NCBI GenBank assembly: GCA_964609825.1
Contig: CAZSSH010000011.1
Location: 62,001 to 126,000 of the forward strand
Length of the DNA stretch: 64,000 nucleotides
Direction of reading: 5' to 3'
Source: CAZSSH01 sp964609825
GTDB taxonomy: Bacteria > Verrucomicrobiota > Lentisphaeria > Victivallales > Victivallaceae
The notes under the pieces were generated by a model, which worked only from the letters and a program-made list of their open reading frames with translations, searched no databases and had not been told where the DNA came from. This document shows positions 1 to 7,711 of the stretch, in pieces. Both the position numbers and the translations under genes were made by a program. Position 1 is the first letter of the stretch. Each line of letters begins with the position of its first letter.

Positions 1-66
1 AGGTCAATTTGAGCTCTGGTCGCCCCCGGCGGTGCTGCGTCACGCCTTGGCCAATCCGGTCGCGCG

Positions 67-834
67 TCACTCGGGTTTGGCGATCAAACTTGGGTAGCGG
101 TTGTTTAAGTCGTCGAGCGCTTGATTCATCGCCTGTTTCATTAACGGCGCAAACAAGCTCGCATCCTTGCCGACGCGGGCGTAGAGCCAGTGGGTGATCG
201 AGTCGCCGTTGTGATACTGGTACGTCCAAACCACTTTGCCGCTTGCGCGCTCAATGAGCTTAAAATTGATCGCCAGCTCGTTGTATGACGAGCCGTCGGG
301 GCAGCCGATGGCCCAAAATGGCGCCGCCAAAAAGTAGGTGATGCAATAAGAGAACATGGTGCCGCTGTAGTACGTTTTCAGGATTTCTCCCTCAAAAATA
401 TAATCGGTCCGGATGCTTCCCAAACCGCTCGCGCGCTCAACCGTGCTGAAGAGGTTGGAGTTTTTTAAGCTCAATTGCGCCGCATTGGTCAAATCCTGAG
501 TCGGGCTGAATTCAAAACGGTCCAAGGTGACAAAGCCGTCGCTGTTTTCCGGCTGGTATTTTTCGACAAAGCCCGCCGGAAAGACCGGGAGGTAGCCGAG
601 TGCAAAGGATCCCCGGTTCCACATCGGGCGGGGCAGCTCTTTGCCGTCCTCTTGCTGTGCGAGGACGCCGCGCCGGTCGACAAAGGTCATAACTTGGCAG
701 CTCTTTTTGTTTTCACGGTCGGAGAACCGCACCAACGAGCCGTTGGATGCGGTGTAGTCAAAGGTGGCCACCGAGGCGCATCCGTATAGGAGCGAGAGCG
801 GCAAAACGAGGGATAAAAGATATGTTTTGTTCAT
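67..834 (-). CDS. putative outer-membrane/periplasmic lipoprotein
   Basis: A 255-residue protein that starts with a classic lipoprotein signal: a short charged N-terminus, a hydrophobic stretch, and the lipobox LYGC with the lipidated cysteine at residue 19. The body is soluble and mixed alpha/beta, with no membrane segment apart from a hydrophobic patch near residues 165-180 (YFLAAPFWAIGC). I do not recognise a family beyond generic envelope lipoprotein. The start is well supported: GGAGG lies about ten bases upstream and a good promoter precedes it. It is divergent from the phosphoesterase gene at 976. Its function is unknown; a role in the cell envelope is inferred only from the lipobox. 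Confidence 0.85.
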   Translation of the reverse strand: MNKTYLLSLVLPLSLLYGCASVATFDYTASNGSLVRFSDRENKKSCQVMTFVDRRGVLAQQEDGKELPRPMWNRGSFALGYLPVFPAGFVEKYQPENSDGFVTLDRFEFSPTQDLTNAAQLSLKNSNLFSTVERASGLGSIRTDYIFEGEILKTYYSGTMFSYCITYFLAAPFWAIGCPDGSSYNELAINFKLIERASGKVVWTYQYHNGDSITHWLYARVGKDASLFAPLMKQAMNQALDDLNNRYPSLIAKPE

Positions 835-866
835 GAAAAAATGCCTCCGTAAAAAAAGATTTTATT

Positions 867-895
867 AATATAACATATTAAATCGCTAAAATCAA
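867..895 (-). promoter_or_regulatory. sigma70-type promoter of the lipoprotein gene
   Basis: Read on the minus strand: -35 TTGATT (plus 890-895), a 17-base spacer and -10 TATATT (plus 867-872), about 35 bases before the lipoprotein start. The region is A+T-rich compared with the flanking genes. This is a sequence match only. Confidence 0.55.
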
Positions 896-896
896 T

Positions 897-925
897 TTGA
901 AAAACACCGGTCTTCAGATTATATT
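897..925 (+). promoter_or_regulatory. sigma70-type promoter of the phosphoesterase-recN genes
   Basis: -35 TTGAAA (897-902), a 17-base spacer and -10 TATATT (920-925). It lies back-to-back with the minus-strand promoter; the two -35 boxes are one base apart. The first gene downstream starts at 976 with a GGGAGAG ribosome binding site. Confidence 0.55.
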
Positions 926-975
926 TAGTTGTTTATGATTGCCCCGGCCCGAAGCGGCGGCAAGCGGGAGAGATT

Positions 976-2397
976 ATGAGTATTAAAATTGCAGTCGCGA
1001 CGGATTTTCATTACGCGCGCGAAAAAAATGCGGCACTGCCCGAGCGGGCAGGGGAAATCGCCGATATTTTGCTCCACCGGTTTCTCAAGATGCTGGAGCT
1101 GGTCGAGCACCCGGACGCGGTTATTTTTGGCGGCGATCTGGTGGATCGGGCGGACGGCGAACTTTTGGCCGTGCTCGCCGAAAAAATCAATCAGCTTGCC
1201 ATCCCTTTTTTGGTCATTCGCGGCAATCACGATCCGGCGGGCTTTTACCGCCATTTCCCGGCAACTCAAAATATGATTACCGTCGGCAATGTCCGCTTGA
1301 TCGCCTTTGACGACGAAGAGCGCCCCGGTTACAACGCGTACCGCAATTCAGGGGAAATGGCCAAGTTTGACCGTGCCCGCCGGGATTTTGACGGGCAGCT
1401 GGTCGCCGTGCAGCATGTTCCTTTGTCGCCGCAAGAGTTGCCCTACAATTATACCAACCGCGACGAAATTTTTGCCAAAATGCGCGAAACAGGATGTGTT
1501 TTGTCTGTCTCCGGGCATTTGCATGCGGGGGCGGAGCTTTGCCGTTATGACGGCGCGGTGTTTGTCACCGTGCCCGCCTTGTGCGAGTCGCCGTTCCGCT
1601 ACGGTGTGATCGAGTTGAGTGACGACGGCAGTGTTGAGTATGAAACCAAACAATTCCGGCTGCCCGATCATTTTGAGTGGATCGACCGGCATACCCACAG
1701 CAAATTCGCCTATTGCTCGGAGAATATGGACTTGATCCGTCAAAACGATCTTTTTGACAAGTTTAATCTCGCTTACGCCGGCTTGGCCGAGCACTCGGGG
1801 CAGATGTATTTCCGCAAGGACGATTACTGGAATTACTCGACATGGTATCACCAGTCCTTTGATTACCCCGATCAGATCCGGCGTCTGTACGAGTTTTCGG
1901 CTTACTTTGACCAACATGCCGACCGGCGCTTTTTAAAGGGCCTTGAGATTGATGTCGATTGTCACGGCAAACTGTTGCTGGCCGAAGATGTCAAACAATT
2001 TGACTTCGCCTTTTATTTGGGCGCGATCCATTTTGTTCCCGATCACGCGGACAAGCAAAAAACGGTTGACGAGTTCTTGTTTCTGCTTGACTCGCTGGGC
2101 AAAAACGGCATCAAATACGTCGCCCACCCGCTGCGAATGCTGCGTAAACGCCGGATTGAGCCGCGGCCATATTTTCCGCAAATCATCAAGATTTTTCAAG
2201 AGTACGGCATGGCGGCGGAGATCAATTTTCACAAAAATATGCCGGAGCCGGAGTTCATCGAGTATGCGTTGAGGTACGGTGTCAAGCTTTTTTTAGGCAC
2301 CGACTCGCATAACATCGGCAACTTCGGGCTGTTGCAGCCCCACATGAATTTGTTAAGCAAAATTTACAACGGGGATTTGCGCGATATCTTATGCTGA
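976..2397 (+). CDS. metallophosphoesterase-PHP domain fusion protein
   Basis: A 473-residue protein with two metal-dependent phosphoesterase domains. The N-terminal calcineurin-like domain (about 1-215) carries all the expected motifs: D10-x-H12, GGD (52-54), GNHD (83-86), a QH pair near 146 and GHLH (180-183). The C-terminal domain (about 230-473) looks like the PHP family: DRHTH (237-241), GAIHF, a conserved AHPLRML and GTDSH (441-445), closest to histidinol-phosphatase-like PHP proteins. Both active sites look intact. Substrates are unknown; DNA, nucleotides or phosphosugars are all possible. Its stop overlaps the recN start by seven bases, so co-translation with a DNA-repair gene is likely. 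Start supported by GGGAGAG nine bases upstream. Confidence 0.85.
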   Translation: MSIKIAVATDFHYAREKNAALPERAGEIADILLHRFLKMLELVEHPDAVIFGGDLVDRADGELLAVLAEKINQLAIPFLVIRGNHDPAGFYRHFPATQNMITVGNVRLIAFDDEERPGYNAYRNSGEMAKFDRARRDFDGQLVAVQHVPLSPQELPYNYTNRDEIFAKMRETGCVLSVSGHLHAGAELCRYDGAVFVTVPALCESPFRYGVIELSDDGSVEYETKQFRLPDHFEWIDRHTHSKFAYCSENMDLIRQNDLFDKFNLAYAGLAEHSGQMYFRKDDYWNYSTWYHQSFDYPDQIRRLYEFSAYFDQHADRRFLKGLEIDVDCHGKLLLAEDVKQFDFAFYLGAIHFVPDHADKQKTVDEFLFLLDSLGKNGIKYVAHPLRMLRKRRIEPRPYFPQIIKIFQEYGMAAEINFHKNMPEPEFIEYALRYGVKLFLGTDSHNIGNFGLLQPHMNLLSKIYNGDLRDILC

Positions 2398-4043
2398 ATT
2401 TTATCAGGATCGACAATTTTGCTTTGATCGCCTCGGCGGAGTTGGAGTTCGCGCCGTCGTTTAACGTCATCACCGGCGAGAGCGGTGCCGGGAAATCGAT
2501 TTTGATCGGTGCCGTCGAGCTTTTGGCCGGCGGCCGCGCCGATCGCGCCGGGATCGGAAGCTTCGGCGACCGGATTACCGTGGCGGGGAGTTTCACCGTG
2601 CCGGACTCGCTCGTTGAAAGCATCGGCAAGCTTTGCCGCGAGGCGGACATCCCGTTTGAAAAAGAGCTCTTTTTGCGCCGGGTCGTCGGTGAAAACATCA
2701 GCAAAAATTACATCAACGATGTGCCGGTGAGCGTCAAACTCCTGAAAAGCGTCGCCGCCGAGCTCCTCGATATGCACGGTGCCAATGAGCAACTCTCGCT
2801 CCTGAGCCCGGAGCGGCAATTGTGGCTCTTTGACCGGTACGCCGGTACGCTGGATTTGCGCGAGGAGTGCGCAAGGATTTGCCGCCAAATTGCCGAGCTT
2901 GACAAACAGAAGCGGGACTTTGCCGCCGCCATCCCCGATGCCGCCGAGGCCGACAAGCTTGAGCTGATCGTCGAGGACATCACCAAGGTCAACCCCAAGG
3001 AGGGCGAGGACGAGTCGCTCAACGCCCGACACAAACTTGCCGCCAACGCGCGGCAGATCATCGCCGTTTCGGATGAATTGCGCAACCTTTTCACCGAGGA
3101 TCAAAACTCGGTTTTGGAGCTCTCGATCCGCGCTTACCGGAAACTCAATGAGCTGGCGCGCCTCAATGAGGCGGTGGCCTCGGATTTACTCAAAGACTGT
3201 TCCTTTTTGCAGGAGGCGGTCCGTGATTTGTCGGATAAGATCGGCGATTTGGCCGCCAACATTGAGCTCGACCCGGAGGCGTTAAGTGAGATTGAGCAGC
3301 GTTTGAGTGTGATTTATACCTTAAAGCGCCGTTATGGCCCCGGTTTGGAGCAGGTTTTTGCCACCCTTGCCGATGCCGAGATCAAACTAAAGATGTACCG
3401 CGAGAGCCAAAACGAATTGCAGGAGTTTGACCTGCGGCGTGCTCAATTGATCAAAGAACTTGCCGCTGCGGCTCAAAAACTCTCCGAAGGGCGGCGCGCC
3501 AAGGCAGATCAATTTGCTGTCGCCGTCGGGGATAAGTTAAAATTGCTCGGGTTTCTTCACAGCCGCTTGGAGTGCGCGTTTGAGACGGTGGCACCCGGCC
3601 CCGAGGGGATGGAAAAGTTGGAGTTTCTCCTCAGCTCCAATCGCGATGCCGCGCCGTTGCCGTTGCGCAGGATTGCGAGCAGCGGTGAATTGTCGCGCCT
3701 GATGCTTGCCATGAAGACGGTACTGGCCGCCGCCGACAACATCCCGGTGGTCATTTTTGATGAAATCGACGTCAATATTGGCGGTGAAACCGCCAATTAT
3801 GTCGGCGAGGAGCTCAAGCGCCTCGGCCAAAGTCGCCAGATTTTGTGTATCTCGCATCTGGCGCAAGTGGCCTCACGCGGCGATCGGCATATTTGCGTCG
3901 GCAAACATGAGCAAAACGGCAAAGTCGTTTCCGAGAGCCGCTTGCTCGCCGGCGACGAGCGCATTGCGGAAATCGCCCGGATGTTGGGCGGCGGCGCCTC
4001 GGCGTTGGCTCATGCGGTTGATATCTTGGCAAAAAAAATGTAA
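2391..4043 (+). CDS. recN: DNA repair protein RecN
   Basis: A 550-residue SMC-like ATPase of usual RecN length, acting in recombinational double-strand break repair. The N-terminus has the Walker A motif GESGAGKS (29-36) directly after FNVIT. A long central helical and coiled-coil region follows, then the ABC-type signature (SSGELSRLMLAMK), Walker B (VIFDEIDVNIGG) and the His-loop region (CISHLAQVA). All motifs are intact. The ATG start lies inside the end of the upstream phosphoesterase-PHP gene, which implies translational coupling. No LexA box is visible between the genes because there is no gap. Assignment is firm by motif order. Confidence 0.96.
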   Translation: MLNFIRIDNFALIASAELEFAPSFNVITGESGAGKSILIGAVELLAGGRADRAGIGSFGDRITVAGSFTVPDSLVESIGKLCREADIPFEKELFLRRVVGENISKNYINDVPVSVKLLKSVAAELLDMHGANEQLSLLSPERQLWLFDRYAGTLDLREECARICRQIAELDKQKRDFAAAIPDAAEADKLELIVEDITKVNPKEGEDESLNARHKLAANARQIIAVSDELRNLFTEDQNSVLELSIRAYRKLNELARLNEAVASDLLKDCSFLQEAVRDLSDKIGDLAANIELDPEALSEIEQRLSVIYTLKRRYGPGLEQVFATLADAEIKLKMYRESQNELQEFDLRRAQLIKELAAAAQKLSEGRRAKADQFAVAVGDKLKLLGFLHSRLECAFETVAPGPEGMEKLEFLLSSNRDAAPLPLRRIASSGELSRLMLAMKTVLAAADNIPVVIFDEIDVNIGGETANYVGEELKRLGQSRQILCISHLAQVASRGDRHICVGKHEQNGKVVSESRLLAGDERIAEIARMLGGGASALAHAVDILAKKM

Positions 4044-4114
4044 TCGGATTTGCATTTTACTAAGTTTAAGCTAAATTATAACGTTATGGACCAATAAGCA
4101 AGGGAGAATTGCAG

Positions 4115-5533
4115 ATGGGCGGCTTTTTCGGCGTGGTGTCAAAGGCGGATTGCGTATGCGATGTTTTTTACGGCACAGATTATCACTCACACCTCGGGAC
4201 CAAGCGCGGCGGGCTGGCTGTGTGCGGGTGCGACCAACGGATTACCCGTCGGATTCACGATATTACCAATGCTCAGTTCCGCTCCAAGTTTGATGATGAT
4301 CTGGATGATTTTAAGGGTAGCTCCGGGATCGGCATCATCAGTGATTATGAGGATCAACCGCTGATTATCGCGAGCAAATTTGGTACCTTTGCGATTGTTA
4401 CGGTAGGCAAGACTAACAATCTTGACGAGTTGGTCAAAGAAGCGTTTGCCGTCGGTGACGCCCACTTTTCGGAAATGAGCAACGGCGAAGTCAACCCTAC
4501 CGAGGTGACCGCCATGCTGATCAACCGCGGCGAGACGTTGCTGGACGGGATAAAACTTGCGCAAGACAAGATTTCGGGGTCCTGCTCGATGCTGATTTTA
4601 ATGGATCACAAGATTTATGCCGCGCGCGACAAGTATGGCCGGACGCCGGTCTTGATCGGCGAAAAAAATGGCGCGTTTGCCGTCACGATGGAGAGTACCG
4701 CGTTTCCCAACTTGGATTATTTGTTTAAGCAGGAGCTCGGGCCGGGCGAAATCGTCGAAATTTCCGCCGACGGCGTCACCCGGTTGGCGGGGCCCGGACA
4801 AATCAATAAAATCTGCACCTTTTTTTGGGTGTATTACGGTTACCCGTCAAGCTGTTATGAGTCGATCAACACTGAGAGCGCCCGTTATCGCAACGGTGCC
4901 TCAATGGCGGCGGATGATAAGGGTTTGGAGATCGATTCGGTGTGCGGCATCCCCGACTCCGGGGTCGCCCATGCCATCGGTTACTCCAATGCGGCGGGAA
5001 AGCCGTATCAACGGGCGTTTGTCAAGTATACGCCCACCTGGCCGCGCAGCTTTATGCCGCAAAATCAGAGTGTACGCGATCTGGTGGCTAGGATGAAGCT
5101 GATTCCGGTGCAGGAGCAGATTTTTAACAAGCGATTGCTGTTTTGCGACGATTCGATCGTGCGCGGGACGCAGCTTAAGGATACGGTGGTGCGTTTGTAC
5201 GAGCGCGGCGCGCGCGAGGTGCATATGCGTTCGGCCTGTCCGCCGCTGCTCTTTGGCTGCAAGTTTTTAAATTTTTCGCGGTCGCGCTCGGAGCTGGACT
5301 TGGCGGCCCGGCGGGCAATTGCCAAATTAGAGAATCGGCCGGTCACCGACGAGCTCATCACCGAATATTTGGAGCACGGCTCCGATAAGTACCAGGCGAT
5401 GGTCGAAATCATTCGGCGCGAGCTCAATTTGAGCACGCTCAAGTATCAGGAGCTGGATAAATTAGTGAATGCCATCGGCATTGGCTGCGATCAGGTCTGC
5501 ACGTATTGCTGGACCGGGAAAGATATAGAGTAG
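4115..5533 (+). CDS. PurF-like amidophosphoribosyltransferase homologue lacking the nucleophilic cysteine
   Basis: 472 residues from the ATG at 4115 (AGGGAG eight bases upstream; a TTG at 4109 is too close to that site). The layout is that of PurF: an N-terminal glutaminase-like domain and a C-terminal phosphoribosyltransferase with the PRPP loop DDSIVRGT (345-352). Cysteines matching the Fe-S cluster ligands of Bacillus-type PurF are present (ICTF, FGCKF and the C-terminal CTYC). However, the N-terminus reads MGGFFG where active PurF has CGIFG or CGVFG, so the glutamine-hydrolysing cysteine is replaced by glycine. From memory, Bacteroides and Clostridia carry homologues with the same MGGFFG start. 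It may use free ammonia or have another role. Followed two bases later by a spermidine synthase gene. Confidence 0.8.
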   Translation: MGGFFGVVSKADCVCDVFYGTDYHSHLGTKRGGLAVCGCDQRITRRIHDITNAQFRSKFDDDLDDFKGSSGIGIISDYEDQPLIIASKFGTFAIVTVGKTNNLDELVKEAFAVGDAHFSEMSNGEVNPTEVTAMLINRGETLLDGIKLAQDKISGSCSMLILMDHKIYAARDKYGRTPVLIGEKNGAFAVTMESTAFPNLDYLFKQELGPGEIVEISADGVTRLAGPGQINKICTFFWVYYGYPSSCYESINTESARYRNGASMAADDKGLEIDSVCGIPDSGVAHAIGYSNAAGKPYQRAFVKYTPTWPRSFMPQNQSVRDLVARMKLIPVQEQIFNKRLLFCDDSIVRGTQLKDTVVRLYERGAREVHMRSACPPLLFGCKFLNFSRSRSELDLAARRAIAKLENRPVTDELITEYLEHGSDKYQAMVEIIRRELNLSTLKYQELDKLVNAIGIGCDQVCTYCWTGKDIE

Positions 5534-5535
5534 TT

Positions 5536-6369
5536 ATGGAGAGTTTTTGGGTTACGGAGGCAATGAACGGCTTTGGCATGACGGTCGAGGTCAGTAAAGA
5601 ATTGTGTCGCAGACAGTCAAAGTTTCAAAAAATCGAAGTTTATGAAACCGCCAAACTCGGACGGTTGCTGCTCCTCGACGGGATCATCCAGTTGACAAGT
5701 TTTGACGAGTTTGCCTATCATGAGATGATGGCGCATGTTCCCATGTTTGCCCACACTTTGCCGCGCCGGGCGCTGGTGATTGGGGGCGGCGACGGCGGAG
5801 TTCTGCGCGAGTTGGCCAAGCATGACACCTTGGAGGTGATGGATATTTGTGAAATCGACAGCGAAGTGATCGCGGTCGCCAAAGAGTTTTTGCCCGAAAT
5901 CGCCTGTGGTTATGATGATCCGCGCGTCAAGGTGTATGTCGCCGACGGCAGCGAATTTATCCGGAGTCGCCGCGATTATTATGATGTTATCATCGTTGAC
6001 TCGACCGATCCGGGCGGTCCCGGTGAGCCCTTGTTTAACGAAACTTTTTACCGCAATATGAAGCGCTCGCTGCGTTCCGGCGGGATCATCGCCTCGCAGT
6101 CGGAGTCGCCGTATTTGCTCCCTGATATTGTGCAGCGGCTCAACCGGATTTGCCGGACCAATTTTAAAAATGTCGATTATGGCATGATTTATGTCCCCAC
6201 GTACCCCACCGGAACGATCGGGGTGTGTTGCGCCTCGGATGAGGTGACGCCGGGATTGCCGTCGCGCGAAGTGCCGCCGGAGCTCAAAGGGCTGCTGCGT
6301 TATTATAACAGTGAAATCCACTCCGGGGCTTTTTTGAAGCCGCAATTCGTCAAAGAGATGATTTTGTGA
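5536..6369 (+). CDS. speE: spermidine synthase (polyamine aminopropyltransferase)
   Basis: 277 residues from the ATG at 5536, two bases after the PurF-like stop. This is a Rossmann-fold aminopropyltransferase that moves the aminopropyl group of decarboxylated S-adenosylmethionine onto putrescine or a related amine. Visible motifs are LDGIIQLTSFDEFAYHEMM, GGGDGG (83-88), the acidic ribose-binding EIDSEV, and the catalytic-site segment DSTDPGGPGEPLF. Length matches the family. No S-adenosylmethionine decarboxylase gene lies nearby, so its substrate supply is not shown here. Related amines such as agmatine or cadaverine cannot be excluded as acceptors. Confidence 0.9.
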   Translation: MESFWVTEAMNGFGMTVEVSKELCRRQSKFQKIEVYETAKLGRLLLLDGIIQLTSFDEFAYHEMMAHVPMFAHTLPRRALVIGGGDGGVLRELAKHDTLEVMDICEIDSEVIAVAKEFLPEIACGYDDPRVKVYVADGSEFIRSRRDYYDVIIVDSTDPGGPGEPLFNETFYRNMKRSLRSGGIIASQSESPYLLPDIVQRLNRICRTNFKNVDYGMIYVPTYPTGTIGVCCASDEVTPGLPSREVPPELKGLLRYYNSEIHSGAFLKPQFVKEMIL

Positions 6370-6410
6370 AAAAAAATTAAAAAACGCTTGAAATATTATA
6401 AAATTGTATT

Positions 6411-6446
6411 ATTTTAAGATTTGTAATAATTACAAACTCTTAAAAT
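6411..6446. promoter_or_regulatory. PerR/Fur-type operator upstream of rubrerythrin
   Basis: Core palindrome TTTGTAATAATTACAAA (6420-6436), a perfect 8-1-8 dyad close to the Bacillus PerR box form (7-1-7). It is nested inside a second perfect inverted repeat, ATTTTAAG (6411-6418) and CTTAAAAT (6439-6446). It sits 15-50 bases before the rubrerythrin start, where a bound repressor would block transcription. A Fur/PerR-family gene is second in the same operon, so peroxide-responsive autoregulation is the obvious inference. Confidence 0.75.
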
Positions 6447-6460
6447 GAAAGGTAGAGTTC

Positions 6461-7012
6461 ATGAAAAAATTCGTTTGTCAGATTTGCGGTTTCTCGGTCG
6501 AGGGGGAAGAAGCACCGGATTTTTGTCCGCAATGCCGCGCTCCCAAATCAAAATTTATTGAGCAAAAGGCGGATGTCGCCGCTGTGTTTGCCGACGAGCA
6601 CCGCATCGGAGTTGCCAAAGATATTGACGAAGAAGTGCTTGCCGGTCTTAAGATGCATTTTGCCGGCGAGTGCACCGAGGTAGGGATGTATCTGGCGATG
6701 AGCCGTCAGGCCGACCGCGAGGGGTATCCGGAAATTGCCGAAGCATACAAACGCATCGCCTTTGAAGAGGCCGAGCATGCCGCCAAATTCGGCGAATTGC
6801 TGGGCGAAGTGGTAGTGCCGTGCACCAAGACCAATTTGGAAATGCGCGTGGCCGCCGAAACCGGCGCGTGTCAGGCCAAGCTGGATATTGCCAAACGGGC
6901 CAAGTCGCTCGGCTATGACGCAATCCACGACACGGTCCACGAAATGTGTAAAGACGAAGCCCGGCACGGCTCTGCTTTTGCCGGATTGTTAAAACGTTAT
7001 TTTGGAAAGTAA
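6461..7012 (+). CDS. rbr: reverse rubrerythrin (N-terminal rubredoxin domain)
   Basis: A 183-residue protein with a rubredoxin-like Fe(Cys)4 module first (CQIC at 6-9 and CPQC at 22-25), followed by a ferritin-like diiron domain with GECTEVGMY, EEAEHAAKFGE and KDEARHGS. Having the rubredoxin at the N-terminus is the reverse of classical rubrerythrin; this type is known from clostridia as an NADH-dependent peroxidase component in oxidative stress defence. The diiron ligands Glu/His appear complete. The start has AAAGGTAGAG upstream. It is followed closely by a PerR-type regulator and preceded by a PerR-like operator, which supports peroxide-induced expression in an anaerobe. Confidence 0.93.
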   Translation: MKKFVCQICGFSVEGEEAPDFCPQCRAPKSKFIEQKADVAAVFADEHRIGVAKDIDEEVLAGLKMHFAGECTEVGMYLAMSRQADREGYPEIAEAYKRIAFEEAEHAAKFGELLGEVVVPCTKTNLEMRVAAETGACQAKLDIAKRAKSLGYDAIHDTVHEMCKDEARHGSAFAGLLKRYFGK

Positions 7013-7016
7013 AAAG

Positions 7017-7436
7017 ATGAAAGAACAAACTCTCACGCCGCAGCAATGCAGCAAAAAACTGCGCGAAATGGGGATCAATCCCTCCGCTCAGCGCATCGCC
7101 GTTTACACTTATTTGTACAATTTTCGCAACCATCCGACAGCAGAGACGATCTACAACGGGATTGTTGCGGATTACCCGTCGCTGTCCTTGACGACGATTT
7201 ACAACACGGTGAAACTGTTTCAGGCCAATCGGGTGATCCAGTCGATCTATATTGAGGATAACGAGTTGCGTTATGATGCTGATTTGTCGCTGCACGGACA
7301 CGCCAAGTGCAATTGCTGCGGCGAAGTGTTTGACGTCTTTTTTGACCCCAATGCCAAAGTACCAGTGCCCGGCGACGGTTTTGAGGTCAAAGATATCCAG
7401 ATTTATTATCGGGGCAAGTGTAAAAATTGTCAATAA
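7017..7436 (+). CDS. perR: Fur-family transcriptional regulator, PerR type
   Basis: 139 residues from the ATG at 7017 (GGAAAG seven bases upstream; an in-frame TTG at 7002 overlaps rbr and is less likely). It has a winged-helix N-terminus with INPSAQRIAVYTYL and the typical LSLTTIYNTVKLF recognition region. The C-terminal dimerisation domain has HGHAKCNCCG and KCKNC, the two CxxC pairs that bind structural zinc. As the second gene of the rbr operon it probably represses rbr and itself through the 6411-6446 dyad and is inactivated by peroxide. PerR rather than Fur is inferred from context; the metal-sensing residues were not verified one by one. Confidence 0.88.
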   Translation: MKEQTLTPQQCSKKLREMGINPSAQRIAVYTYLYNFRNHPTAETIYNGIVADYPSLSLTTIYNTVKLFQANRVIQSIYIEDNELRYDADLSLHGHAKCNCCGEVFDVFFDPNAKVPVPGDGFEVKDIQIYYRGKCKNCQ

Positions 7437-7530
7437 TTTGAAGCGTTGTCTTTCGGGGAATCGGCGCGTTCAAAAGTGCTGGTGAGAGGGCGCTTTGATT
7501 GATCGGCGATGCTCCGGAAGGTGGATGAAA

Positions 7531-7576
7531 TGCGGTTGGATTTTGCTTTACAGCAAGATTGACCGCAATTTTTTTT
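7531..7576 (+). terminator. rho-independent terminator of rbr-perR
   Basis: An imperfect stem of about 14 pairs (TGCGGT at 7531-7536 with ACCGCA at 7562-7567; TTGCT with AGCAA inside), a TTAC loop, and then an eight-T run at 7569-7576. A second T-rich stretch follows. It ends the rbr-perR transcript. The rest of 7437-7711 shows no gene; a GGAG ribosome binding site for cpaB lies at 7700-7703. Confidence 0.7.
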
Positions 7577-7711
7577 GTTTTTTTTATGTTTGGAGTGGAA
7601 AAAATCAAATCGCAGGCTATATTCCCATTAACATAATTTGCACGGTTTGTCCCATGTTTGCGCAATATTTACCGGGGCGGATGCGTTGTATCAAAAAACG
7701 GAGTATCAGCT

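Noticed and set aside
2..97. Plus-strand frame open from the window edge to a TAG at 95-97, which could be the end of an upstream gene
   Set aside because: Only 31 codons with no start in view; it overlaps the lipoprotein gene by about 30 bases and matches no motif. Possible but not supportable.
4078..4087. Palindrome ATAACGTTAT before the PurF-like gene as a regulator site
   Set aside because: Ten bases in an A+T-rich region can occur by chance; there is no second copy or known regulator with this site.
7437..7711. Flp pilin or other small gene before cpaB
   Set aside because: No frame with a prepilin-type leader is found; the stretch holds a terminator and A+T-rich sequence.
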